From Ustulina deusta (lineage: Eukaryota > Ascomycota > Sordariomycetes > Xylariales > Xylariaceae): DNA of 64,000 bases. The stretch is from contig JAJNNX010000038.1 of assembly GCA_023159155.1 (NCBI GenBank), forward strand, positions 434,001 through 498,000. Direction: 5' to 3'. Shown here one piece after another: positions 14,414 to 25,742 of this stretch; position 1 is the stretch's first letter, and each line of letters opens with the position of its first letter. Position numbers and translations under genes: made by a program. The notes beneath the pieces were generated by a model. That model saw only the letters and a program-made list of their open reading frames with translations, was not told the origin of the DNA and ran no database searches.

Positions 14414-15758
14414 TGTGTGGCGGTTTAGGGTAAAGAGACGTCGCGTTTGATAGATAGATAGGGGGTTGGTTGGCCCAGATGATGACAGTGTCGTCGGGGA
14501 AAGGCAGCAAAGATTGGTTAGATATCTAGATATATGAAGCCCCCCCCTCCCCCCCCTCCCCCATCCCCGGGGAGAGGGGAATGATAATAACTAACTAACT
14601 AACTAACCCCTCGAGATTGGCGAAGTCCGGCGGACCGAATTCCTAAGTCTCGTTATTAATTGACGGAGATTGGGGCAAATCTCGCATCTCCAAGCGGGGG
14701 ATCTCGGCAGATCTCATGCATCTGTCGTGTCACCTTCATCTCAAACATGTCATGTCTCTCTCCGTCGCTATCAATATACGGTAACTCGTGGGGGTTAGAC
14801 GCCGGGTTTGTATCACAAATACATGTGCCCAGCCTCAGGATCCGGCAACCAAGACTTTCGTCTGGTTGTATATATATATATATGTATCTACTAGTAGTAT
14901 AGTAACGGCCAAAGTATAGTAAGCATACAACAACATCACGGAGCTAGCCATGTGCTCTACACTAGTATATAATCGCTGTTCCCGTTAATACCAATCCAGA
15001 CTTGGAGCTGTCTTCGCCCAGGACTATATCAACCTTTACCCGCCGTGGCTGGGTCATCATTCTCAGAACGGTTAGTCAGCCTCAGGATAAGGTAATCCGT
15101 CTTTATTTGTAGCTACCCTACCTACCATTAGCTCTCTTTCCACTGGCTTTTACCGACAATCACCGACGTGAACAAGATCACGAGACTGAGATGATGATTT
15201 ATGTATTTCCGCATTCTTTGAACCCTCTCGGCATTTCGCGTCTTGAGGCGCTGATTCGGTCGTCGGACCAATCGCTTGGTAATGCTGACTGATTGAGGCG
15301 TTGTTCTCCGAGGCAGACGCAATGCCCCGGGGGGCCGTTTGATCACATACAAACTTTTCTATATTCAAACAAACGCCGAAGTGGATATATTACTTTCTTT
15401 CTTCGCTGAAGAGAGGGGCTATATTTGACCCGGCTCGCGAGTTCGGCCGATGATTCTGCGTGTTCGAGTGTTGAATTAGAGCTTGGGCCTGGAGGGGAGA
15501 GGGGGCGTTAAGATGCCGCCCACCGCTTCGCGCATCATGATCCACCTCAAGTCAAGGTGCATGTTGTTCGCTACCATGACAGATGGTAGTAGCAAGTAGA
15601 CAATGAACCTTCTTTGATGACTTACCTCAACAAGTCCAAATACCAGTACCCTTCAAACACCATTGTTGCCGCCTGACCTACCTAACGAAGAGCCTTCTTT
15701 CAGGACAAGTATTTGGAAAAGGGAAGAGAGTGTATAAAATCTAAATTTACCACACCGG

Positions 15759-15793
15759 ACAAAGCTTTCTGAAATCCACAAAGAGAAACAAAG
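15759..15793 (+). promoter_or_regulatory. Cluster of three CTTTGT (ACAAAG) boxes
   Basis: ACAAAG occurs at 15759-15764, 15778-15783 and 15788-15793, about 280-315 nt before the microgene start. CTTTG is the core reported for fungal MAT HMG-box factors (Neurospora MAT a-1). The clustering is directly visible. That it is bound is inference. Confidence 0.4.
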
Positions 15794-15908
15794 AGTGATA
15801 TGAATAAGGGATCATGAATAGCCAGCAATGGCAAGGCCACCACGGGATGGAATTAGATTCAGCGATGAAAGCGCATCCCACACCTTTGAACACGTCATCT
15901 GTTCAACA

Positions 15909-15917
15909 TATATAAAT
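15909..15917 (+). promoter_or_regulatory. TATA-like element of the CaaX microgene
   Basis: TATATAAAT lies about 155 nt before the ATG at 16073. A CA-rich leader typical of highly expressed fungal genes follows it. Confidence 0.45.
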
Positions 15918-16072
15918 CCATCACTCTGACCCTCACTGATAACGAACTCACTTCTTGAACCAACTAAAACAAACAAACAGATAAAACCACAATCCAACTA
16001 GACTTCTTCAAGTCAAAAGGCAAAAGCCTATACACCATACACACCACCACAATCATTCAAAACAGCGCAAAA

Positions 16073-16204
16073 ATGAAGAACACAACTCGCGGACAGTCCA
16101 CCAAGACAGTACCTCAGAAGGGCCTCTTCGATTTCAACGACCCAGACAGTGGCATGGGCGGGACTCTACCGGACCACACGAACACCGGATGCTCCGTCAT
16201 GTGA
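16073..16204 (+). CDS. 43-residue CaaX-box microprotein, candidate a-type lipopeptide pheromone precursor
   Basis: An intronless 43-codon frame ends in Cys-Ser-Val-Met, a farnesylation-type CaaX box (Cys40). The N-terminal half is hydrophilic with basic residues and contains STKTVPQK. The C-terminal half is Gly/Asp/Asn-rich, and there is no signal peptide. This is the architecture of ascomycete a-factor-like pheromone precursors: a short hydrophilic peptide, trimmed N-terminally, prenylated and carboxymethylated at the Cys, and exported by a Ste6-type ABC transporter. The start lies in a strong context (CAAAAATGA) after a CA-rich leader, with a TATA-like box and three CTTTGT boxes upstream. 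G-protein gamma subunits also end in CaaX but are about twice as long with coiled coils, which are absent here. Known Sordariomycete precursors are often nearer 20-25 residues, so another prenylated microprotein remains possible. Confidence 0.6.
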   Translation: MKNTTRGQSTKTVPQKGLFDFNDPDSGMGGTLPDHTNTGCSVM

Positions 16205-17092
16205 ACAACCATAACCCTCCAGTCTCAATTTCTCCCATTTTCATTCCAGTCCAAACCATCGCCGCTCGCTCAAGATATAAACCACTTAGAAGACTCTGCA
16301 TGCAGAGTCGAGGAATTCCATGACTAGTTGAGAAAAGGCCTGGGCTCACCTATTTTTCTGTTTCTCTTGGAAAAAGAGGAATGCGTGATCCGGATGGCTC
16401 GTAAGGATTTCGATCGATATTTGTTCAGTTTCTATCAATGTATACATATTTTATTGCCCCATATTACTGCGGTACTTAATAACATAGCGTGAATTTGAAC
16501 GTGATGAAGATGCGCGGGGCATTGAGCGCGTTCATGTGTGCCTACCGGTGAATCGCAGACTTAGATTATAGTCTAGGCAGTTATGACCCATAGTGGATGC
16601 AAAGAAGTCAAGAGACACATAATCGGATACCATATCAGTTGCCATGGTGGCGGGGATTTTTTGTGGTATCGGTTACTCGAGTCGGATCCTTCGTGCGGCG
16701 TATAGTCCGAATCACTCATATGGTAGAGGTTCCATCAGCTAGTACATATGATTTGATGTGTACCATACTTTCTGACTAATGGTCACCGGAAGATTGACGA
16801 ACGCATCGGCTTCTCTCACCCTTGAACAGCATGAAACAACGAGGGCTGGGCTAAGCCCAAGTGGACGTTTTCAGTCAGTTGAGCCCTTGAGGTGTGCGGC
16901 AAGATCCTCACGGAGGGCAGAGTGGCGTTGTCTAATGATAGCTTTGGAGGGCCATGAGTCGTCGTAGGGGCTATGGCTTGCTCGCAGCGTTGAACGGATG
17001 CTTCCATCTAGGTTGTGACCTAGCTCGTCGCTTCTCTCAGGTTAAGTCCAACATTTCCATTTCATCTGAACGAAAAGTATCCGGTGTTTTGT
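16205..17092. other. Intergenic region
   Basis: Holds the presumed 3' untranslated regions of the CaaX microgene and the convergent dynactin gene. No other gene is supported. Confidence 0.5.
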
Positions 17093-17817
17093 TCACACAG
17101 GCAACGGCTGTGGATTATTGCCAACAGTCTTGTAGAGCTCCCTAAGCTCGAAAGCGTCGTGACCACCCTCAGGAACCTCGCCGACAACGCGGGCAGGCTG
17201 GCCGGCGACGATGCTGAAGCTCGGGATGACCATATTGGCGGGGACGACAGCGCCATCAAGGACGCGGACATAGTCTTTGATGATGGCGAACTCGCCGATG
17301 ACGACGTTCTGGCCGATGTGGACGTGGCTTCCGATGGTAGCGGCTTGGACGACGGTTCCCTCGCCGATGAAGACGTGGTCGCCGAGTCGGAGGGGGAGGT
17401 AGGTAAATGACCTGGGGCGAGAGAGAGAACAGGTTAGAGAGACGGAAGCATGACGGCGGCAGAGAAGTGCAGTCCACGCACCCTTTGTAGATGCGCCCGG
17501 GCGGGCGCAAGCAGCAGCCCTTGCTCAGGAAACAGTAGCGGCCAATGGCGACGGCGGTGTTGCTGCCAGGAGCAGCAGCGCCCGGGGTGGACGAAGGCTG
17601 CGCAGTGCGTGCGAGGTCGCCTCGGATCATTGCGTCGGCCTGGATGATGGTCTTGCCGCCGAGCATGATGTGCTGGGTTCCGACCAGGATGGCCTTTCGC
17701 GCCACCTTGTTGCCCGTGTCCTGACCGAGACCCGTTGTTAGAAGCACGCATTTCACCGGCATGTCGGGAGTCATTTACCGTCTCGATGTACTCTCCCTTC
17801 ACTTGTTTCCTCGACAT
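17093..17817 (-). CDS. DCTN5: Dynactin subunit p25 (DCTN5 type)
   Basis: Pointed-end subunit of dynactin, the dynein adaptor, where p25/p27 help bind cargo such as early endosomes. Exons 17779-17817, 17482-17720 and 17093-17411 (58- and 70-nt introns) give 198 residues, close to the roughly 180 of animal p25. The protein begins with the conserved EYIET, then GNKVARKA, GGKTIIQADAMIRGDL, and a left-handed beta-helix of hexapeptide repeats (for example IGRYCFL, IGSHVHIGQNVVIGEF). It closes with the FSIVAGQPARVVGEVPE turn and a C-terminal helix, all family hallmarks. A Ser/Pro/Ala-rich insert after RGDL is longer than in animals and typical of fungi. The start is the first ATG, and the tiny first exon is required for EYIET. 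Confidence 0.93.
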
Positions 17818-18475
17818 GGTGAGCTAGGCCGCCGGCAAGTGTATTGGTGGACAATATAGGGAGCGATGGAGGCAGGCAGGAAGTTGAGGTTATCACGTAG
17901 AATGGCAGATGAAAGAGTTGAAATGAGGGTTGATGCTCTCCGTAGCTTAGGTAGGTAAGGTACCTCATATCGGTGTAGGTACCTGGGAGCTATAGCCCGG
18001 CTACCTTGTAGGTAGCACGAAAAAGTCCCTGAAACAACCCGACGTCACCTACAGGACACGATGAAACGCACCGGATGACCCCTGCATCCCTGTTCAATAC
18101 CCCGCATTCTTAAGTTAGGGCCCCGAAGAACTTCTCCAACTTCAACTTGAGCAAGAATCGATTTACCACCCAGATAGATTATGTACTCTTTTTTATAAGC
18201 AAATATGGAACGTGGAGAGATTTCGGGGTTTCCAAAACTGCGAAAAATGAATGCACAAGAACAATATCTTTATGACATGGGCAAAAGCCTTCTTGGACAA
18301 GTGGCAAGCTGGTAGGTATATCATCTGATTGTGGTCTTCATGGGCGGCAATATGATCTAGTATATATTATAAAGAAAAGAAAAAAAAGAAAACGAAAAGC
18401 ACAAAATCATCTTTCGCATGACCCTATTTCCCTCAACAGTCTCAGTTCCAATTTCTATAGGAATTACGAGGGTTC
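17818..18475. other. Intergenic region
   Basis: Upstream region of the dynactin p25 gene with GGTACC/TAGG motifs near 17945-18020 and an A-rich stretch near 18370-18400. No gene is supported. Confidence 0.5.
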
Positions 18476-20961
18476 TTAACAACAACGCTCCACCACGTTA
18501 GACCTAAACCAACCATCGCAGAGCAGCTCTTGAGGCATCGATTGTAAGTCGCAAACATAATCGTCAAGGTTCTCGCCAGGCGGGACATCCATCTCGCGTA
18601 TACGCTCGTCGGACAACTCCCTCAGTGCCCTCTGCACTTCAACCTCATGTAGCACCTGTCAAGCTAAAACACGAGCAAAGGTGCTTGCTTGGGGCTATAT
18701 AGCAACACATGAGCTGTTTGATGGCCGTGCTTCTTTCTCTTTCTGTTTCATCCCATGCTCGAGTTCTCATCAGAACCATATGTAGGCGGCGATTGTCGCG
18801 CGTTAGTCCAATGCTGGCCGATGTCACAGGCATGACAGCTGTTGATCGTGTCTAATTGATCAAGCCGAGCGGATGAGGGGCGTCTCATCCTCTAGGTTGC
18901 GCCTTTGCTCAAACTCGCGAGCATAGAACAGCAACTCATCCGATAACCCTATGATCTGGTTTACACCATGGAGAGGTTGATAAGCGGGCACAGGGAACCC
19001 TTTTAGCAAGACGAGGCAAATATTACGAGAGGATCAAACTCCTTCCCGAGATACATTTCTAGTTGCTTAGTTTACCCTCGTAGGAAGTCCACCGGGCCAC
19101 TTAAGAAGAGGTCCCTGTGTAGATCGCCATGGATAATGAGAAGATCGCTACATGGGTTTCGAACGCGATTCTTCAAAGCAAGATACCCCGGTTCAACCTC
19201 ATTCTCGTGCACAGGCTTTATACACTAATGAGAAAGGTCTGCGCCACCTCTTCACGATGTAGCCTCGGAATCCGTTTGATGATCCGCTCGAAATAATCAT
19301 GCAAGTCATCCGGAAACCCGTCGACAATCTTTCGCAAGGTAGCAAACCCCCTCGCTTTTCTCTACTTCTTTGACGATTGTCCCTACTGACGAGAAAAGCC
19401 GGAGCCAAACTCCACCCGCCCGAACGGATATTTCTTTTATAATATCCTGACAGGCGGGGTCAAACCTGACCAAGTGCCGCCATCGTATTTTAGCTTACAG
19501 GTGTGTGTTAATATATCTTCTCTTGTATTCTTTGGTGAACTTGGACATATCGAATGTGCGGTTATAGTTTCGCAGGAACTTCTCGCACTGGCGCCCAGGT
19601 TGACTCGATGCGCATATTGTAATGTGCCGAGTTATAGAAAGCGGTTGAAGAAGCGGGATAAGATCCTTCTCTTCTCCGTCATATTCGTCAAGACCGTCGA
19701 TGAAGAAGCAAAATGTAGTATCTGGCCTGGCTTGTTCCGTGATTCTTTTGAATATGTCGTTCAAACCTTCCGTCTCCCAAACTTCATGATCCAGATGATC
19801 TCGGCAGACAGACATGATGAGATCTCGAGCCGATTTAAACATCCGATAGAACAAGGACTGGAAAGACCAATGCCACTCTTCTACATCTCAGTTCCTTGAT
19901 TCCGGAAGCAGTAGCTTGCTTTATATGACTTCACGGTGCCCGCCCACTTCTCTAAGCACTCTGTCGTACACTGGTCTTCGGAGATGAATTTCATGAGTGT
20001 CAACTTACCACTACCAGCCTAAATGCCGTTAATTGCTTAGCTAGGAAACTTGAAGGCATTGTTCCAACACACGCTCTACCGGGGGTATAAACAAGCCATC
20101 GCCCTTCTTCTGGCTCTCTAACTACAACACAAATAACATCTTTCGAGGATTATAGATCTATCCATTGATTTGTTGTTCTGCAATTGGTATATGATGCCAG
20201 CGACGGCGTAGCTCTGGAAAGTACAGGTTCTTAAGTACTTTAATCTGCTGAGTACTAATAGCTTGCTGTCTGCATAGGGTTTCGGCGTTTGTCCTTAAAC
20301 AAGTAAGTTGTGCCGCTTGGGTGGTCGCCAACACCTCGTTGTCCTCCTAGGTTTGCTTCATCAAGTTCAGGATGTCTTGCCGAATGAGAGCCAACTTTGA
20401 TCCATCCTGAACACCCATCCTCACATGACAGGCTTTGATTTCTGCTAGCTTCGTCATAATCGACGAGTTTTCTTTCGCTGTCATAAGAAATGGTCAGCAC
20501 AGCCCTAGCCCAGCACAAAAACCTGAGCTCTCAGCTTACTCGTCTATGGCATTCTTTATGCTTATCTGGATTCAGATGGCTAAGCTGTCTAATCGAGATC
20601 GCACAGTGTTGATTTCGGCTTGTTTCAAGAAGCTCTGAGTGAAAACTCGCGCGCTGTCCAATGTCTGTAAACATGCTCCAGCTCGCGTCTTGAGTGTGTT
20701 CATCACTCCTCGTAAATTCGCCACTACTTTCTCACATTCTTCAACCATTTCCAGAATACGCAATTCATCATTTGAAAGGCCAGATGATTCCTTCTCGACG
20801 AGATTATTCTAATATTGAACCTCCGCCACGATCGGATCAAGCTCGGAGACTTCTGCTGTCGTGCCTTGTAGCGAATCGCGTACATGCTTTGTTCCAGACA
20901 CAGTCTTGAAGCCAAAGTCCACAAATGTGACGATGCCGGATATAAGGCCAATTATCGACAT
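18476..20961 (-). pseudogene. Decayed NACHT/STAND (NLR-like) gene
   Basis: Fragments of one fungal NLR-like protein lie in order on the minus strand. Near 20961-20255 is an N-terminal helical domain (MSIIGLISGIVTFVDFGFKT, then ELRILEMVEECEKVVANLRG). Near 20030-19985 is a P-loop reading GI-stop-AGSGKLTLMKF. Near 19855-19600 are Walker B FFIDGLDEYDG and the ICASSQPG sensor segment. Around 19340-19230 is DYFERIIKRIPRLHREEVAQTF, and around 18960-18880 LSDELLFYAREFEQRR. The tail to 18476 is open and ends NVVERCC. Several in-frame TAG codons sit where Trp or Gln is expected, and at least two frameshifts occur (near 20962 and 19880). Genuine introns (about 20466-20527) may explain some breaks but not the P-loop stop. 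Intact relatives act in heterokaryon incompatibility or immune-like signalling. This copy is very probably dead. The 3' limit is uncertain. Confidence 0.75.
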
Positions 20962-23248
20962 AGGGTTCAGCCATAGGAGCTAGTCAAGCCGCTGAAGTTT
21001 GTTGAGACCTATGTTTCCAGACTTGGAATAGAAGAGAGGGGGAAAGGTTAATGTGGCCTGCCTAAGGCACAGCGTGCTTCTGATATCGTAACATGACCGG
21101 TTCGCGTAAAGTTGCCTGTGATATACCCGCGGGGTCTAGGGGCTACAGATATGCGGTGAAAAGGGGGAGGATAACGTCGAAATACCGTTCCTCCTTCAGG
21201 ACCTGGATAGTCAATCCGTACAATGGCAACACGACAGCGCGTAAATTCAACTACCAGTGTAATTCATCTGCTGGGTGTACAGGCAACACACCGGTGGATG
21301 CTGCATACGCAGCAGTTGAACCGCTATACGCAACTGTCACGTATGCGACAGCGGACACATCGGTTTACTGTTGCCTGTGTAAGAAAGCCGTCGTTATTTG
21401 TCCTTCGTTGTATGCACTATTTAAACGGCCCTCCGGCGATACAGTGCACGCTACTAATACTGTGGGCTTAGAGTCTCGAAGCGATTCGATTTCAGCGAAA
21501 CCTGCTTCTCCCGTGAGGCAGCCTGATATCATCTCCGAGGTGCGACTACAACGTCATCAAGGGCATGTATCGTCTTAAGACATAACTCGGGAGGGCGGCT
21601 TTGGCACGAGACGGAGAGTGCTGAGGTGATATATACTCAGTATATGCCTAGGGACGCATCGCGCCCCGTAGCTGGATGCTATAGATGAAGCTTCTCCCCT
21701 TGGTTCCGGAAGTGTATGGGCTGAATGAGAGGAGGATGTATACATCCTTATAGACCTAGACAGTGTAAGACGCATGCTACTCATGGCTCGGTACAACTAT
21801 GGCTTACTAGTGATTGTAACGAAGTTTCAGTGGTCAGCCCATTGGGACGGTATCACTGCCTCGAGTGTTGTGTCGTGGACGAGGATACTTGTCTAAGAGA
21901 TAGGTATGGAAGAATAGGTCGAGGTACCTACATATGTTATGTATGTAAGCGCGAATCGCTTCTTACGATAATAGGTATCCATACCTACCTAAAGTGTAAT
22001 CAAGCCAATGTCATTACCTAAGAGAGCCTTGGAGAACAACCATCCAAACAGCAATGGAGGAATCAAATCGACCGGCTCACCACTCAATTCCGCAAACAAG
22101 ATTCAAGATTCAATAGAAAACCCACATAAGAGAATTCGGGCGATTCCGATGCGCCTATCAGGCTCTCCTAATTAGCTATTACCAATCACCGCCGAGAGAA
22201 CACAACGGCTTACCTAATTGGTATCCATTTCTGCAGAAAGTGACCATACCTACCTAGGTAACTATGTGTATACCTACTTCAAACCCTCCAATTAAACCCT
22301 TGAGATATTTCCAAACCGGGAACCACTACTTCGAACCTGCCCCGCTCGATAACCCCGACCCTTCTAAGCGAACATCGACATTCCACAATGGCCAGGAATG
22401 ACGGGATGGAACCAGCGCCATGAGCAATGCCTTTCTGTACAGGGCAGGACCGCTATCCCTGAACGCTGGGCACCTTATCAATCGAACCAAGTTCGTTCAT
22501 TACTCAGCCAGCTCGCGGTTATCAACCTCTCAAACAGCGAAGCCGTCACTGATGGGGCGGCACGGCATGTTTCTTCTTCTTCTTCTTCTACAACACCCGC
22601 CGAGAATCGCAATCGCTCAGAGTCGAAGCTTGCATTCCGTTATAGGTAACCCATGTTAGCACGGGAAATCTCATCTCCGTCTATAGGTAGTATAGGTGTA
22701 GAAAGACCTCAAAGCGAAGTTTTGTACCCGCGCTTGTTGGCCTGGGGATCGAAAGCGTTAATTCTTGATAAGTCTCGTAAAGGGGGAATTGTGGTGGTGC
22801 CCACTGAATTAACTAATTCGGGAGTTGACATTTTGGACTGTGTAAAGGATAGAGCCGGTTATAAGTGGACAAACGGCTCGGCTCCGTGGACTATGACGCC
22901 TTAATTGTCTGGTTGTTCAAGTTAGATAGAAGCCCGTATGTGATGAAGACGTCTGTTGGTTTCCCGACTGTTTCGGGACAATTTGACAGGGATGCAGTCG
23001 GATTTTCGCTCCTTAGCTATTTCATCCTCAAATTAAGGTAGTCTAAGTAGATTATATTAATACGCGCGTCTTTCATGTAACCATTAAATCATACTTGATC
23101 TAACTGCCGCCTAGTTTACACCTTGATTGTTGAAGTGACGGAGAGAAGAATGTAAGCCTAATCCTGCCCTGGAATCATTATGCTTGCTATGCTTGGAAAT
23201 ATTACACCAGGCTCAACTCGATTCAAAGTTCAGTTTAATGCTACTTCC
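20962..23248. other. Intergenic region
   Basis: No supportable gene. A 161-codon frame at 21093-21578 (+) has no recognisable domain and ordinary non-coding composition. Short TAGG/CCTA clusters occur near 21920-22015 and 22250-22275. Confidence 0.45.
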
Positions 23249-25742
23249 TCAAAACGGTTGAGATTTAGGTATCTCATCAATCACCGACTGTATAGAGACG
23301 AGAGACCCCGGACCGCCGTCTTCTCGCAAATAGTCTAGTAAGACGCTGGTTTGTCCGTACAAAACTTCCAATGCTGACCGAGATGATTTCCCTAGAGACG
23401 CTGTGTTATCTGGTTAGAGACTACATACTATAGAGGTACCCCAGTGCATGGAATTCAGAACTTACAGAGAATAGCCGAATTTAACTCCTCAGCAACAGCT
23501 ACTCTTCCCTTTCTGTCCAACATAGGCGCAATTTCCTTGACTTGGAGCGGGTTGGGGTAGGCAAGCAAAGCAAAAATATCGTTGAGCGCCTTGCCAACCT
23601 CTCGTCGTTTGTCATTCTTGAATTCGGCTTGTAGCGCTTGGCCATATGCGATCGTTTCTCTCAATAAAGGTCCAGGGTCGGTTTGAGATTCCATAGGATC
23701 GTCCTCCATGGTATCCGATAGGCCATTCTCATCGACGTCCATCTCGTTATGAATGTCGTCGTACGGATGGCCGTTGCTCTTCTTGCCATTGCCGTTACCA
23801 TATTCCGCAGCTTTCCGTATCATCTCAATGAACTTCCTACACTTTAACTTGAAATATACATCTTGATTGTTTTTAAGCACGCGTGGGTAGTGGGTGTTTG
23901 TCAACGTCAACGCCCTGTCAATGTCACCTTCAAGGATTGCTCTCCGTATCCCTGATCAGTTAGTAATTGGCATGGTGCATGCAGAGGGAAGAATGGCCAT
24001 ACGTTGTCTTTGATGGGCGTCGTCATCATCTTTGATATTTATACCCATTACAGGCACGCTTGGGTCGCTATTTAGAGCATGTTGTTCGGCATGTATTTCC
24101 TGGGCAAACTCTCGAGCTGTTTCGACGTAGCCATCATGCTGTAAGAATTGTAGAACCTAAGTAGCGTGAGAAACTCGGCCTTATAACTCCTCATGATGGA
24201 CAAGGTAACGAACCAATTGTTGAATTAATTCCGTTTCGTTCATGCGCGACGCTACGAGCTTTTCGATGCTGCAAGAGTGAGCTACAAATCGTGGCTTTGA
24301 GAGATGGTTTGCGCACCTCGTCCTTGAAATAGCTTGCTTGATCATGCCCTGTTCCTTCTATAGATGACTCTCCATGTCAGCCATACAACCAAGCAACTGA
24401 TAGACACAATGAAGTTCAAGGAATAAATAGCCGCCGTGGGAGGTGGGATGGTCATCTGTTTCCGTACCTCTATTACTTCGTCGATCTTGAAAACGAACGG
24501 ACTTTGACCAAAATTCACGCGGATAAGCTCGCCAGCTTTCTTGATACCTACGACTGGGTATAGCTTGCCCTTAATGTCGCGAAAAGCGGGACCTTCTCGC
24601 GAGGTTTAGTCTCGACACCGAATGAAATGGGGAAAAACCAACCTAAATTTAACCCATTCTTGGTGAAAAAAGCTTGACCTGTCCGGAAATTTACGCCACA
24701 TCCAATGACATCCCCTGCACTGAAAGTCGTGTCCTTGTATTTCTTACCTACGTTTCCACCAGAGTAAATATCACCATCGTCACCATGGTAGCCCCATGAT
24801 TCTTGCTCCCATCCTGGGGGCCTCGCTAGGGACACGTTTTTGGCGGCAAATCCGAGGCATACGGTGGTAGTCCTATATCGCATTACTTAGAATAGACAGT
24901 CAGGTTGGGATAGCGTTTGAGGAAGTGTCGTACTCGTCTCTTCTTTTCGAAAGCAGCGTCACTTCGAAGTAGTAGATACCAGCCTGAGTCGGCATCGGGT
25001 AATCTGCCCGTATCCCGCATATTTCGTGCTCTTGCTCTCTTGCCGTTCGCAGTGCGGGGTTATATTTTACTTCTAACCCGTTTGCTGAAACTTCTACTGC
25101 GCCAATCTTGTCATCCTTATTCCAACGCGTCGGCAAGGGAGGGACCGTTGACGCATGTTCGAACATCGGAGTCCGTTCGATAAGGTCGTAAGTCATACCA
25201 AGGTGGGATGCTGGCTGCTTGCTTAACGAGCTGTCTGGGGAGATAACCGAGAGCCCACCCCCAGATTGTGGCTGGTTCTCTTTCCGCACCTGCTTTTCTC
25301 TGTGGGACTCCTCCAATTTCGTTATGTAGCTCGATCCCTTGAGATAGGATGGAACAAAAAAGCCGTTATTCTCCTGTCCCGTAGTCCACGATTCATCCAT
25401 ACCGCCGCGGGGCATGAACATCTCAAAAGCTCTGGAGAACGACGGCAACTGCGGGGGGCGCGATGCCAGGCTTGAAATACCTCCATCAGGAGTGTGATCG
25501 TTGCGTTCCGTATCCAGGACGGAGCTTCGCGAGGAAGGTATTGTGGAATAGAGGTCCGAGGTCGACTCGCTAGCGGGATTCAGCAGGTAGGACACGCGGT
25601 TGGATCGTATAGAAGGGGACGCGAGGGTCAGGTTCGAGCCGGATACGACTGACGCATAGGAATTTGTCACGCGAGGCATGAAGTTGGGATATGTCCCATC
25701 TGGATTCACGCCCGACGAACCATGCGGGAAGGAGTTGGCCAT
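23249..25742 (-). CDS. GID1: Gid1/Vid30-RanBPM: SPRY-LisH-CTLH-CRA protein of the GID/CTLH E3 ligase
   Basis: Scaffold subunit that recruits substrate receptors to the GID/CTLH ubiquitin ligase, which in yeast degrades gluconeogenic enzymes. Exons 24934-25742, 24643-24872, 24468-24592, 24317-24357, 24214-24268, 24003-24156, 23466-23951 and 23249-23400 join to 683 residues. A Ser-rich disordered N-terminus (1-205) is followed by SPRY (about 210-388, with PPGWEQESWGYHGDDG and FTKNGLNLGPAF). LisH (about 411-443, HDGYVETAREFAQE) and CTLH (about 473-530, AILEGDIDRALTLTNTHYP) come next. CRA follows to about 660, interrupted by an acidic MDVDENGLSDTMEDD loop. The start is the first ATG (GGCCATGGCC); the frame stays open upstream without another ATG. 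All splice phases agree, which supports the seven introns. The third intron (110 nt) is the least certain. Confidence 0.93.

Larger units (their letters stand above)
14414..16072. other. Intergenic region upstream of the CaaX microgene
   Basis: Contains a C-rich tract (14538-14562), a CTAA microsatellite (14589-14606) and an AT dinucleotide run (14868-14883). The right third holds the putative promoter of the 16.1-kb small gene. No other gene is supported. Confidence 0.5.

Noticed and set aside
13361..14428. 355-codon open frame on the + strand opposite the monooxygenase
   Set aside because: It is a by-product of extreme GC content, which removes stop codons. Its translation is Ala/Val/Arg-rich and repetitive, while the minus strand shows clear FAD-binding motifs and correct splicing.
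16073..16204. G-protein gamma subunit as an alternative identity for the CaaX protein
   Set aside because: Fungal gamma subunits are about 90 residues with an N-terminal coiled coil. This frame is half that length and lacks heptads.
21093..21578. 161-codon open frame
   Set aside because: No recognisable motif, unusual residue mix, no splice or start context, and it lies in a stretch resembling other non-coding DNA in the window.
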